Origin: Parus major
Taxonomy: Eukaryota; Chordata; Aves; Passeriformes; Paridae
Direction: 5' to 3'
Assembly (NCBI RefSeq): GCF_001522545.3
Contig: NC_031769.1
Coordinates: forward strand, 68,105,628-68,169,627
Length of the DNA: 64,000 nucleotides
Shown: positions 52,301 through 63,165 of the stretch, one piece after another
Layout of the letters: each line of letters opens with the position of its first letter
Position numbering within the stretch: the stretch's first letter is position 1
Position numbers and translations under genes: made by a program
The notes under the pieces: generated by a model
What the model was told of the DNA's origin: nothing
Seen by the model: only the letters and a program-made list of their open reading frames with translations
Databases searched by the model: none

Positions 52301-55300
52301 TGCAGGTGTTGCAATATTTACCTATCATTCTCCTGAAACATGCTCAAGCACAGCTAGGATAAAACAAAACTCCAAAATAGCTGAAGAGGGACAAAAATAT
52401 CAACCTATTTGCACACAAAGTTGTAATTCACTGGTGAAGAGGCATGTTGTTAAAACTTTTTAGATATCCCCTAATAAATAGTGTTTTCAAAAATATCAAA
52501 GTTGTGTTGTACTACTCTGATGAAAATCCTAAAAAGTTGATTGCAACGGGAACAGAACTGGCTGCAACCTAAAAAGCTGGTTGCAACAGAGTGGGATGTC
52601 ATGACAGTTATTGTAAACTGAGAACATAGACAAGCAATTCTTCTCTTGAGGACAAGAACAGCAAAAGTGAACAAGAAAAGGGTTTGCTGTGTTACATCCT
52701 TTAGGTGAGAAGCACAGCTGCCCACAGCTATGGAAATGCACATGGCAGGCATGAAACACTTCTGTCAACTTCCCAGAAACGTTTAGAAATGGGCTTGGAA
52801 ATAGTTCTACTTCTTAAATAAATACTCAAGTAGCTGCACTTCTCCCTCAGGTCCCACCACATGCCATCCTGATGTGCACCACTGTACCGGCAGAAAGCTG
52901 TAGGACTTCTCTCCAAAGAGCCGACTGGCCAGCCGTAAGAGATAGGGAGCATTGCTTCTGTTTATATCTGTTGTCAGAGCCTGGAATCTTGAATGAACAT
53001 CTTCAACTTTGTCAAGATGAAGTGTCTGAAATAAAAAGAAGTGAACTAGCTGCTGTTACTAGTGTCTTAAAAGAACATATGGTGAATCTGTAGGGTAGGT
53101 CTGATGCAGCAGGGTGCGATCCAGTAGGTAAGCTGAAGAAAGAGAAGTGAAAAAGCTGGAAGCTGCCTAGAGATTTCTGTAAACCTCAAAGAATGATCCA
53201 AACTGTCCCTCGGTGCTACGCTGGCCATGTCAGCCACTTGTACTGTGGTTTATACACAGTCACAGCTGAAGCTCTTGATCACAACCCCAAGTCCTGTCTG
53301 CATTTCTGTGAGCCTCTCCTCTGTGGGCCACTGAGCCCTAGAATTCATTCCCAAGTGAGGAATCAAGAAGAGAGATGATGCCATTTCTTGGTTCCCTCTT
53401 TCTCCCAAGGGAAACTGCGGTTGTATATTTTCAGAATATACAATCAGCACTATCATAGGTCAAGTATTAAGAAAACTTAGAGCAATTATCTTTTATAATT
53501 TTATGAAAATGTAACTCTGTAAGTATATATGCACTTCATATATACTTTTTTAACATATGAATATATGAATATATATATATATATAGTGTTAAGTATTACT
53601 TTTTTATATCTATATAAAAGTATTAGCTTTCAGATCAGATGCATTACTTCACAATCTCTTTACTAGTATCTCCTCTTCCAGAGGCAAGCTGGCTGGCCAA
53701 GGCTTGAAAGATATGACAGCAGAAGCTGCCAGACCTCAAGGCAGGGAAGGCTACACCAAAGCAGGGACATTATTCAAACTTAAACCATGTATTTCCCAGT
53801 AGGGAAGACTGCAGTGAAACAGTGACTGGATTCAAAGGAAAGCCTTCTCTTTCTCTCACTGGGTTTTTGGTTTTGGTCGGGCTTTGCCAACCACCTCAGT
53901 TGAACAACATCACAGAGGCAACCTTACAATAGAATTATGATCCCGGAAACAAATTTTTGTGTCCTTACAAACATCTCTTGGCACTTGCTAATCGCTGCCT
54001 CTTTAATTAGCACTGTGTTCTTAAGCGAAGTATTATGGTACAGAAACATGCCATGTTGAGGATGACTGTGTTGAAAGAAATTTATTTCCCCCACAAGTTC
54101 CTTTTGCATCATTTGTGCTGTCAGTAGGTTTATCCTAGGTGGGGCTGTCAGTCTGATTACATGAAAGACGTTCAAAGTCTGTTTGAACAGGCAGTGGGAA
54201 AGTAATTTTATTGAGTAAGCACAGCAACACTCAACAGTAAAAAACAGCTCCTCCTAAAGTCCAGAATACAAAGGTGAAATTATTCATAGGCAAATGCATG
54301 ATATTGACTGCAGTGAGGAGACTCATATACCTTTTTACAGGCATTAGCCTAACAAGAGCGCAAAGATAACAGTGACTGAGCCCCTTCCATCACAGAAGTT
54401 TCAGGGGAAACTAGCACACACCTATGTGCATTATTTTTGCAATTTATAAGGAGGTTTTTTAAAACAATCCTACCCACCCTAAAGCTACAGTAAGAATGTT
54501 GTGGTTTTAAAGCATTAGCTAAAAAATCACTAGAAAACTTACTCATTTCTTGCTGAGACATATGGATTAGAAGAAGAGCAAAACAAGCTTAAAACTTAAA
54601 AGGAATAAAGAAAGTTTATTAACAAAACTACAAGAATAAGAAACCAGAATAAAACCTCCAGAAACCTTTTTTCTCCACCACACAACCATTCCCTTGTTTA
54701 TATGACAACATAGAGGCAGAAAAACTTGGTGGTTAAAATAGTCTCAAGTTTGCTATAGTCTTTTCATCAGTCTTTGTAGAGAAAAAGAAGTTCTCTTCTG
54801 CCAATTTATGGAGTTTTTCACAAGAAAACTATTTTTCTCATGACTTTCTATTTTTCTGATGCCAGCTGCCCAGAAAACTCTCCTCCCATTTCACACTACT
54901 CTGAGATGTGTTATGGGTCATGGGTTAAGGGGTGTCATTTTAAGGATGAGTTATTGAAAGGCAGAAGTTCTCTTCATCTATCTCTGTGAACATGTCTGGA
55001 AACAGAAGTTTTCTCTTTACCTCTTAAGGGCCATAAATCTTCAACAACTATCACTTCTCTTTTTCTGTTCCTGCATTTCGTAAGATCACAACTACTTCAC
55101 CATTTGCTTAAAACCACACTTTGAAATACCCCATTCCCCCCAATATACTCTGTCATGAATTAAAGGAGTTTTTTCAGAACACTATTGTCCATCTCCATAG
55201 TTTTAGCAAAAGAATATTTCAGCTTATTAAAGCATCTCCTTATTCCTCTCCCACATCTGAAGCTTAATTCCCTTCTTCATTGTCTTTGATAGTTTATGTT

Positions 55301-56686
55301 GTCTCTTTACTTGTTGATCACTCCCTCTCTTCCCCTCTATTTGGAAAAAAAGGATTAATCTCAAAGTCTCATCTGGGTAATGAAAGGATTAAAATCTTGC
55401 CCAGGCTTTGTAGATGGTTCTGTGATCTCTGCCGGAGCAGCAGCTGGAGCTGTCTGCGATGGAAGATTCTTCATGACTGCTCTGGAGAGTGTGGTCACTG
55501 TCTCAGCCTGCCGCAGGTCAAGAGCTTTCCCTCCCCTTACTCGGCAGTCTCTGGTGAAACCCAGCAGCGGCAGAAACTGCAGCCGAGCAGGGACCGGCCT
55601 GGCAGGCCCGCTGTACGAGACTCAGTGAGCCTTCTGAGAGCTCAGCCCCTCTGGGAAGGAGCTCCTGCCACCCCACAGTCCTCATCCCTCCTGCCTGGGA
55701 GCTGCTGGAGTCCAGGCCAGGCAAGGCCGTGGGGGGAGCGGGACCAGCCGCAGCTCTGTTACTTTACCCAGCCAGAAACAAAGAGTGTCAAAGAAATTCC
55801 CGGGCTTAGGTCTTAAGGTGGTGTTCACAGGTTGATCTCACTTTTCAATGGTTAAAACTGCTGTCAATTGTCAGAAATGGCCAGTTATTGGCCAGGAGAA
55901 AAACTCCCACCAGCCTCCAGCAGTTTTAACTTCTTTAGGTGTTTCTCTTTGTTTTCTCAAATGCCAATCTATCACAAAGGATAACCATGCAGGCTTAGCT
56001 CCTTCCAGATATCCGAGAGCCCACTAGTGAGAGATTGGGACTCAGGCAGCATCACCATGTATCATCATAGCTGCTACACCTTAGATATAAAACTATAGAA
56101 TGCTACTGTGTTTTTTACAAGAACACACAGAATTATTAAAAATGAACATACCCTTAGTGATCTTGTGTTATAAAGTAGTAGTTTGTCAAAATGTCTCATG
56201 AAAACTCATAAAGCCTTGCTGCTGAAGCTTATGATCAATTTAAAAGGAGACTGACTAATGTAATTCATGTCCTCTGTCAAGAATTAACTAGTGAAATTAA
56301 ATGAGCAAAAAGAGTCATAGGAAATATAGGCAGAGGGCCCTGGAGCAGGGTAGGCAGTGGGTAACTAGCTGCAGAGTCCAAGGAAGACTCAGTGTGCGTG
56401 ACAGAAATCTTGTCCTGAACAGATAAAAACACCCTCATTTCATCTTTCCTCCTCTAAAACCTTTTAATGTAAATAAAATATAAAATTAATGACCATATTT
56501 TTTTACTAACCTTCAACACCTGGGCTTCTGTATTACCTCTGGCCCCTAGAAGGACCATGGCCAGAGCAGCAGAGATACTGACAGGAGAAAAGAAGACATT
56601 TCCTGTTGGGTTGGCCTCACTAAACTTTCTGAGCAGATCAAGCGCAAATCTGCTGTTGGCATTAGACAGGTTCTCCATGGTTATAG
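49393..56686 (-). CDS. SERPINB1: SERPINB1, leukocyte elastase inhibitor (complete coding region, 6 coding exons)
   Basis: A cytosolic clade B serpin that traps neutrophil elastase, cathepsin G and proteinase 3. Coding parts in gene order are 56511-56678 (exon 56511-56686 with an 8-base leader), 52888-53025, 51988-52105, 51374-51516, 50523-50690 and 49393-49794. All have GT-AG sites and the standard ov-serpin phases, giving 378 residues against 379 in human. The start is the ATG at 56678 in a good context (ACCATGG). No classical signal peptide follows it, as usual for clade [10 protein letters not shown] in exon 6 and the block from [12 protein letters not shown] onward match human SERPINB1. 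The hinge [12 protein letters not shown] (328-339) leads to the reactive bond C344-M345, the same residues and number as in human. There is no extra CD-loop exon of the kind expected for the avian paralogue MENT. The frame is intact, so the gene is probably functional. Confidence 0.95.
53540..53630. repeat. AT-rich simple repeat with imperfect hairpin
   Basis: Alternating AT runs are followed by AAGTATTACTTTTTTATAT, whose approximate reverse complement follows at once. It is intronic and low-complexity. Confidence 0.6.
54498..55830. mobile_element. Possible solo LTR of an endogenous retrovirus
   Basis: This intronic block differs from its surroundings. It opens TGTTGTGGTTTTA, has an AATAAA near 54602 followed by an A-rich stretch, contains a GC- and CpG-rich segment at about 55.43-55.77 kb, and ends near TTCACA. 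TG and CA termini and an internal polyadenylation hexamer are LTR traits, and the left part resembles a repeat I associate with songbird genomes. I do not see convincing target-site duplications or any retroviral gene. A 178-codon plus-strand frame at 55280-55816 is within it and has no recognised domain. Orientation and exact ends are uncertain. Confidence 0.35.
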
Positions 56687-57294
56687 CTGAAAAAGAAAAC
56701 AACTGATAAGAACCCTGGGAAACATTATTCAAACAACTTGTCTAACCTTGTGTGACTCACACAGTAAAGACTGGATTAAACTGGATGCAGCTGCTTACAG
56801 AAACAGCAAGAACATCGTCATCAGTGCACCTTATTCTTAAAAATAAGTCAGTCACATTGAAAAAGCAGCGGATTCTTTTCCGTGTGAATTGTGTACTCCA
56901 ACCTTCCTTACATACTAACTTTATAGACATTATTTTTAAAAATTATTTTCCTGCTGGTCTGAAATTGGAAGTGTATGTGCTGGTAGGATGGCAAAAGTCC
57001 CTCAGCTTCATAGACCCAGCAAATGCCAGGGCTCTCCCTCCCGCAGCACTCCCTTTGTTCCTCTACAATGCACAGTGGACACTGAAAATATCTGCCCAGG
57101 GATGCTCAGACCTGCCCGTCTTCATGCCACAAATCTTTGTCTCTGAGAGGTGTCAACCCTGCCAAAGGCTTTGTGGACGCTGACTTTCAGCGGTGGAGTG
57201 CACCGCTGTCCCCCGCCTGCACTGCCAGGAGCTCGGAGCCGCCAGCCCTCCGCACCCAGGACCACCGGGGTTCTGGGGGCTGCAGGTGACCTAC

Positions 57295-57364
57295 CGACCG
57301 GCGAGGACACCAGCGAGGCGCAGAACAGGCAAAGCTGCAGGGCTGACACTGAGCAGCGATGCAT
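57295..57364 (-). other. Candidate alternative leader in SERPINB1 exon 1
   Basis: Within the promoter-proximal region an ATG at 57364 (context AAAATGC) opens a frame beginning MHRCSVSALQLCLF, a hydrophobic stretch followed by ASLVSS. It meets a possible donor, TCG then GTAGGT, at 57295/57294 after 23 codons plus one base. Splicing this to the acceptor of the next exon (starting 56686) would continue in frame through Ala-Ile-Thr into the normal start of SERPINB1. This could be a signal-peptide-like leader or pure chance in GC-rich DNA. No transcript evidence is available. Confidence 0.2.
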
Positions 57365-57700
57365 TTTGGGGAGATGCTCAAGAGCGGTCTGAAAGGCGCA
57401 AGGGCCGGGTCCGGCACAAAACCGCACCCGAGGGTCAGCGCTGGATGCCGTGCGAGCTCCCCGCTCGGCCGGCTCAGAGCCCGGCTGCTCTGTGCCTGCT
57501 TGCAGCCGGACTCCCCGTTTGTTTTCTTCTCCTCCGGACCCAACCGCGTGGAGGAGTTTACACCACAATTTGTGCTTCCTGCGCAGTCTTCCTACAGCAG
57601 CTGCAAATTATCACTATCGGCTTCCTCCGTGCCAGACAGATAAACACCCGGCAGCTCCGCGACGTTCTTACCGAGCTGCAGGCTAAAGGCAGACCGCCCC

Positions 57701-57708
57701 TAAAAATA
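57701..57708 (-). promoter_or_regulatory. TATA-like box of SERPINB1
   Basis: TATTTTTA on the minus strand, followed at once by a GC box (GGGGCGG). It would place a transcription start near 57678. It lies just downstream, in gene orientation, of the interferon-type element. Confidence 0.45.
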
Positions 57709-57731
57709 CCCAAACGCAAGCCCCAAGGCGT

Positions 57732-57749
57732 AGTTTCACTTTCGTTTTC
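57732..57749 (-). promoter_or_regulatory. Interferon-stimulated response element (ISRE)
   Basis: Read on the plus strand, AGTTTCACTTTCG (57732-57744) is an exact match to the ISRE consensus AGTTTCNNTTTC, and a further TTTTC extends the repeat. Such sites bind ISGF3 and IRF factors. The position, about 55 bases before the inferred transcription start and 25-40 bases before the TATA-like box, is typical of an interferon-inducible promoter. Confidence 0.7.
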
Positions 57750-58110
57750 TTACACCTCACCGTGCAAGCCTTTCACCCAAACCAGCTGTTCGACATTGCC
57801 CCCCCTCCGGCGTCCGGGAAGCGCCCCCTCGTCCCGCCGCTGAGGCGGCGAGAAAAAATTCCCATTTCCCGTCCCGTTCCCGTCCCTTTCCCGCAGGATG
57901 CCCCGGGCTGGAGGCAGCCCCGCGGAGCCCCAGCGCAGCCCAGGGCCGCCTGCCTGCCTACCTGCCGGGCAGCGCGGAGCGGAGCGCGGTGGGATGGGGC
58001 GGATGGCAAGGAGCGAGCTGCGCAGTGACAGCGCGGTGACACCCGCGGGGACCCCGCCGGGGCGGGACGGGGCGGGGCGGCAGGTGGCACCCCGCGGCCA
58101 CTCCCGTTTC

Positions 58111-59594
58111 CCGGCCGACAGGAGAGGGAGCTTCATGAGTGGGACTAAGCAACAGCCACCACCTTGTCTCATAGATTAGCGATCCACGGGTTTTAGACTC
58201 GAGGGGCAAGCGCACCCCGGCTGTCCAGGGAGGCTCCTCTCTGCCTTCCCACCCTGCGTCCCTATCTACATCCATCTTTATAAAGTTATTCCGCAGGGGT
58301 TTTTTGTTTCGTTTTTTATTTCAAAGAAAGTAACTGCACGGAGAGTTTTATTTGGTTTATCATTATCTTTGTTCTCCATCAGTTCTTGGTCTGTCTCCCA
58401 GGATGTCCCCAGCTATACTGCCCATATTGGTTTCAGGTGCAGAGCAGCCCTTTAACTGGGGCGTATGACATGACTCCTGGTGACAAACGTGTTGGCTCTC
58501 ATCCCTTTCCCCTGCAAAAAATGCTTTTGTTTGCCTCATGTGAGATAGCTGGATAAAGCTGAATAAAGCACAGAATAAAGGATAGGGCCATCTAGCACCT
58601 TTTGGATAATGTCCACCAAGCCTTGATTTGAATCTCTGCAAAAAGTCAAGAGGAAGCATTGCAGTCCTGCCCAGAAAAAACTATTATCTAGGAACCCCCT
58701 TACTATAAGCTCTTTCAAGGCAACCACTAATGCATGGCAACCCAAGTAAGCACCTCAGGTCTCATTATACAGAAAGATCTTGTTTGTAGCAAAGAATTCC
58801 ACACAAGCTGCATAGAAGCTGGTATTACAAGAAGTAATTGGGACTTTGAGAAAACTGGATAAAAAATGCAGTATTAATAGTAGCAAAAAGAAACAGACCT
58901 CTGCAGCATTTACAGTTCCTTTAGTATTCCAAAATCAGAAAGTGCAAAAAAACATCCCAGAGTAAGGAAAGCTGTTTCAATTTTGTCTATGGTATACTAC
59001 ATTCCTTGTAAAAGGAGTAGAACCAGGTGAAGGGAATAAGCTCAGGATCTCCTGTAGTGATGGCTCTCACCACATAAACACCCTAAAAGGGTATCTGCTG
59101 CAATACTGTTCCGTACTAAGTGCTGGTCTAGTTATTATCCAAAACCGCATACCTACACAGGATGTTCAGCACTACCTGGAACAGGCTGCCAAAGACTGAT
59201 TTCAGTTTCAGCAAGGTATCAAGGATGAAATTGAAAAGACCGGAAGATAAAAGGGGAGGGCAGATACAAATGTGCTCCAGCCTTGTCACAAGCAAGAGGA
59301 AGTTCTTCCCTCCCATGGGCTGTCACCACCTGACTCTGCCCGCTGGACACCCAAAGTAAGGTCAAGCACAGAAGAAGCACCCACAGAGCAAGTGGGATGG
59401 TTCTTGTGTCAGCAAGAACCTGGAGATCTCTGCAGCCAGGCACAGGAGGGGTTGGGCATGGCAGGTGCTGCACTTGGCTAAGCAGCTCTGTTACTCCTGC
59501 CAAGCCCAAGATCAAGGCCACAGAAGAGGGTTCAGACACAGCTGAAAGAGACAATTGGTGCAAAAGGAGTCATCTTGCTCCAGGGAAATGTAAA
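58111..59594. other. Spacer between SERPINB1 and the next serpin
   Basis: Only about 1.5 kb separates the SERPINB1 promoter region from the 3' end of the next serpin, which lies in the same orientation. No gene is recognised. CTGGAACAGGCTGCC near 59.18 kb resembles a CR1 motif but is too short to call. Confidence 0.6.
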
Positions 59595-59622
59595 TTTATT
59601 GTGCCTTTATTATATGTTTATT
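59595..59622 (-). terminator. Cluster of three polyadenylation signals
   Basis: AATAAA occurs on the minus strand at 59617-59622, 59606-59611 and 59595-59600, only 26-54 bases beyond the stop codon of the second serpin. The 3' UTR must be very short if any of these is used. Confidence 0.75.
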
Positions 59623-59648
59623 TATAATGCTGCCAAGACATCTCCTCC

Positions 59649-62600
59649 TTAGGGACAGCAAAATCTGCCACAGAACAAAATGCTGTAAGTTTTGTTGTGC
59701 CGGATGAAGAAGAGGAAGGGATGATCTGCAGTGAATTCCGGAACTATCATTGCACAGCACTCAACAAACATCAGCCCAGTGGCAGCAGCTGCTTCTGTGC
59801 CTTCTTCATTGACTTCCACAAAGGACTTGTGAACCACTTCAGAGAGCACCAGCTCATTGCCAGATGAAATTCCTGAGAAGTCTGCCTTCCCTGAATCAAA
59901 TGCATCCAGCATTCCCATGCTCCTCAGAAGGGGTTTCAGATCATAATTTTCTTCCAGTTTAAATCTGGGTAAAGACACCTGCACGTTTGTAGACTCCATC
60001 ATTTTAGGACTGATCCAAACCATCAGCTTCTCATATGTGAGTTCTTTTTCCAGCTGAGAGAAAAATCCAAATTTGCTTAATCACACTGAGAATTGAGTCA
60101 ATGTTACATAGACAAAGTAGTGATCTCTATGTGTTTCTTCACATAGCACAAAACACACACGTTTTTCCCCTGTGTTACACATGAACACTGTGGGGGTTTT
60201 CATTATTAATATGGCAATAAAAGACTCAAGATACTTTAGTAATAAACACCTTGTCCAGAGTGCCAAAGAGCCAAAACTTGAAACCTACCCTCACCACAAA
60301 AGACATCCTCCCCTTTCTTATGAGCCACACTCCACCTGCCAGCTGCTCAGCACAGAAGAGCTACAGAACAAGCCACAGGACTGGCAAAGAACCCACCCAA
60401 AATCCCCCTCTCCACATTCCAGAAACACCAAACCGTGGCTTCACCACACCCACAGCTGACCTCTGCTCCTGAGCAGGGCCAGCTCTTCTTCCAGAGCCTC
60501 TGGCTACGGGAGCAGCACACAGCCTGAGCAGCACTGACACAGGGGGGCAGTCAGTTTGGGGACAGGGAGAAGAGGGACATTTCACCTGGCCTGGAGAACC
60601 AGCAACACAAGTGCTCTGGAACTGAACTGCATGTCTCTGTACAATTCAGACTTTCTTCCCTGCAAGGACTCAGGCTGTCTTTGCACTCAGCTCAACTACT
60701 CACTCTTTCCAAGCCTGTGGATCCATCCTGGATTGAATCAGGGAGCAGGATGATCATGCTCAGCTCATTACCCACATATGGGAGCTCAAGGATTTTGGTC
60801 TGGAAGTCCCCAATGTAGGTCATGTTAAAATGTGCCTCCTTGAACATCATCTGCACAGGTCTGGTGTCATTCTAGAAATCCAGAGATGCCAACAGTTAGT
60901 GCACAACTACTCTGCTGGTCTCAAACTATGAAGCAGGCAGACAGTTACTTAGGGCCTTTTAGGATTTCACCAAAGAGAACTGATCACACACCAAAAAGTG
61001 CAGCCCAACCACAGTCTTGTGCAAAGCAGAACGTATATACAACGCATAATATAGTCCAAAACAACTCCAAAAGAGATTATTCATTAGCCCTACATCCTGT
61101 TAATGGTGCATCTTGAAACCTGGTTCTAAGCTGGCACAGCTGAAGGGTTAGAAAATGGTACAGTGTCTCTGGATACTGCTGCCAGCTTTTCCAACACATT
61201 CCACCAGGGAGAGAGCAAAGTGTCAGGAACCGAGTCAGCCCAGCAGTCTCTGAAGTGCTGTCAGAGGAAGTCTGGGGTAAGCAGAAACTGTCCCTTATAT
61301 AAAGAGTTATAGTAACACTTTCCAATATACTTGGATTTATTTCATCACTGAGGGGCAGGGACAGTTTCAAGACAGGCATGAGGGCTTCAATCTTCCACAA
61401 TGGTTGCTTCAAAAGCCAGGCAGTTAAGGAAGGCACAGGAAAGTTCTTGCTCAGGACACCTGGAGACCAACACAGAGCTGCAGGGGATCCTGAGGGGCAG
61501 CCATGGCCTGCCCATGCCAGGGGCCAAGTCTTCCTCAAGAGCACTGACTGACTTCTGAAAACAAGTCTTGAAAGGAAATTTGTTTGCCATTTCTTTTGCA
61601 TGGGCTCAGGGGCAGAAATGCAGCAGGAAAGCTCTGACTGAAGAAGACTTCAGTTCACAAGCTTTCACACATGTATTTGTGCTATAGCAAAGGTTCTAGG
61701 AATTATGTGAAAGTTTAGAGAAACTCAGCAAAGAGAGTGTTCCAATAAAAGGGAGAGAGCATCAGGGATTTCCTACAGCCTACACAAGGGAACCCTGCTT
61801 GAAAGATTTAATTTCTTCTTAAAGGTGGTCATTTCAGACAACATCCACCTCACACTACATGGTCAAGCATTTTAGCACATCATACCTTATTAATTCGGAA
61901 TGGCCTTTCACTGGTATTCTGTTTGTCAAATTGCTCTTCCCAGTTGCCTTTGAAATAGATGGCATTCACCAACACAAGTCTGGTCAAGGAATTCAGAATC
62001 CCCTCTGCCAACAGGTTCTGAATTTTACCTTTATGATATAAGGGAAAAAGACACATTTCTTAATACCTTGACATGGATCTAATTATTAGCCAAAATAGTA
62101 TCTCACCTGCATTTAATACATAATAGAGAAGAGAATTATGTACCAGACACAGCAAAACCTCAGCATTTTAACTCTTTGAATTCATAAGCCTGCATCCTGA
62201 AGCAGGTGTTTACCTAAACAATGGCTGCCATTAAACACAACTGGACACTTGGCAAAGCACTCACCTTCAGTCCTTTCCTCTACCCAGCCATTGATTTGCC
62301 TCCTGGAATCCTCCCAAGCATGCAGGAAGTCCATCTGCTCCAGGCCAGCATGGTAGGATTTCTGACTCGACTCTATAAAAGACTAACAGGGACATTCACA
62401 ACAGATTTTCAGCAAGAGATTTACTCACATTCAGACACAGGTGATTCTTACATTCTCCAAGGAAATCTGCCTGCTTTCCTTACCCAACTTCATACAGAGC
62501 CATGAATGTTCTGGCTGGGGATTGACTTCTGGCTGACAAGTTCCTACCAGGATTTATACCACTTCTTTGAACTAGGAATCAGTATCAGTATCATTTTTAT

Positions 62601-63165
62601 GGCTTATGCACTCTGCTCCAAATTTCTACACTTCATTGACAGTGATGTGGGGTTGTTTTTTTTTCATTTTATTTTCTGCCTCTGGGATACAGCACATGAT
62701 TTTGTAGTTTCTCTATAATACTTTTGCTTAGAGGTATATCAACCATTCATCCCACAGCCAAACATATTAATGGATCATAGAACCCTCAAGTGTACAAACT
62801 GATGGATTTTGCCCTGCTTGGCATCACTTGTCCACTCAGGACACATATTATTTCAAAGAGATTCTCCACCAAGTTCAGACCCCGGGCTTTGCCAGAATCA
62901 ATTGCACTCCTGGCTCTCAGCACAGAAGATTTGGAAGGCAAGCCCCGAAGCCTGCCTTTGACCTCCAGAGGAAACAGGTAGCAAGTGCATTATACTAAGA
63001 CTCATAACAAATTTAATGGCTACTTACTGGGAGAAACTCCAAGGTCTTTTCTCCGTACAGCCGGTTCGCAGTTCTCAGGATATATTTGGTGTTGGGATCA
63101 TTAATTTCAGAGAGAAGGGATTGATACCCATTGTGAGCATCCTTGACGCTGCTCAGAGAAAGCAC
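59649..63165 (-). CDS. Clade B serpin of SERPINB6/SERPINB9 type (3' part; first coding exon off window)
   Basis: An intracellular serpin. Coding exons present, in gene order, are 63028-63165, 62265-62382, 61886-62028, 60704-60871 and 59649-60053. All splice sites are GT-AG and phases match SERPINB1 exon for exon, giving 323 residues. The exon with the start codon must lie beyond 64000; about 56 residues are missing. Visible conserved parts are [29 protein letters not shown], the hinge [11 protein letters not shown] and the end [12 protein letters not shown]. The reactive centre reads [25 protein letters not shown] resembles SERPINB6, while the Glu-Cys-Cys resembles the P1 region of SERPINB9, the granzyme B inhibitor. 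Position next to SERPINB1 fits either, since mammals have SERPINB1-B9-B6 in order. The chain ends FCCP where mammalian homologues end FSSP. No break is seen, so the gene is likely functional. Orthology needs a tree. Confidence 0.88.
61078..61885 (-). other. Intron content of the second serpin
   Basis: The 1-kb intron between 60872 and 61885 contains a 174-codon minus-strand open frame (61077-61601) without recognisable domains. Other introns (60054-60703, 62029-62264 and 62383-63027) are short and hold nothing recognisable. Confidence 0.6.

Larger units (their letters stand above)
53026..56510 (-). other. SERPINB1 intron between coding exons 1 and 2
   Basis: The largest SERPINB1 intron, 3.5 kb, with donor GTTAGT and acceptor TATTTCAG. 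It holds an AT-rich self-complementary patch near 53.54-53.63 kb and a probable LTR-like insertion at 54.5-55.83 kb. No serpin exon homology was found in it. The other SERPINB1 introns (49795-50522, 50691-51373, 51517-51987 and 52106-52887) are 0.5-0.8 kb and show nothing recognisable. Confidence 0.8.
57130..58110 (-). promoter_or_regulatory. CpG-island promoter region of SERPINB1
   Basis: A CpG-rich block just upstream of the first coding exon of SERPINB1, with several GC boxes near 58.05-58.08 kb (GGGGCGGGG type). It should contain the untranslated first exon. Many overlapping open frames on both strands are produced by the composition. A plus-strand transcript starting here is possible but has no sequence support. 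Confidence 0.7.

Noticed and set aside
57122..58275. Clusters of frames up to 216 codons in the SERPINB1 CpG island
   Set aside because: Composition-driven and overlapping on both strands, with no domains. Only the short segment ending at a possible donor was kept, as a speculative leader.
61077..61601. 174-codon minus-strand frame in a serpin intron
   Set aside because: It lies between two correctly phased serpin exons, has no homology to serpins and shows no splice signals.
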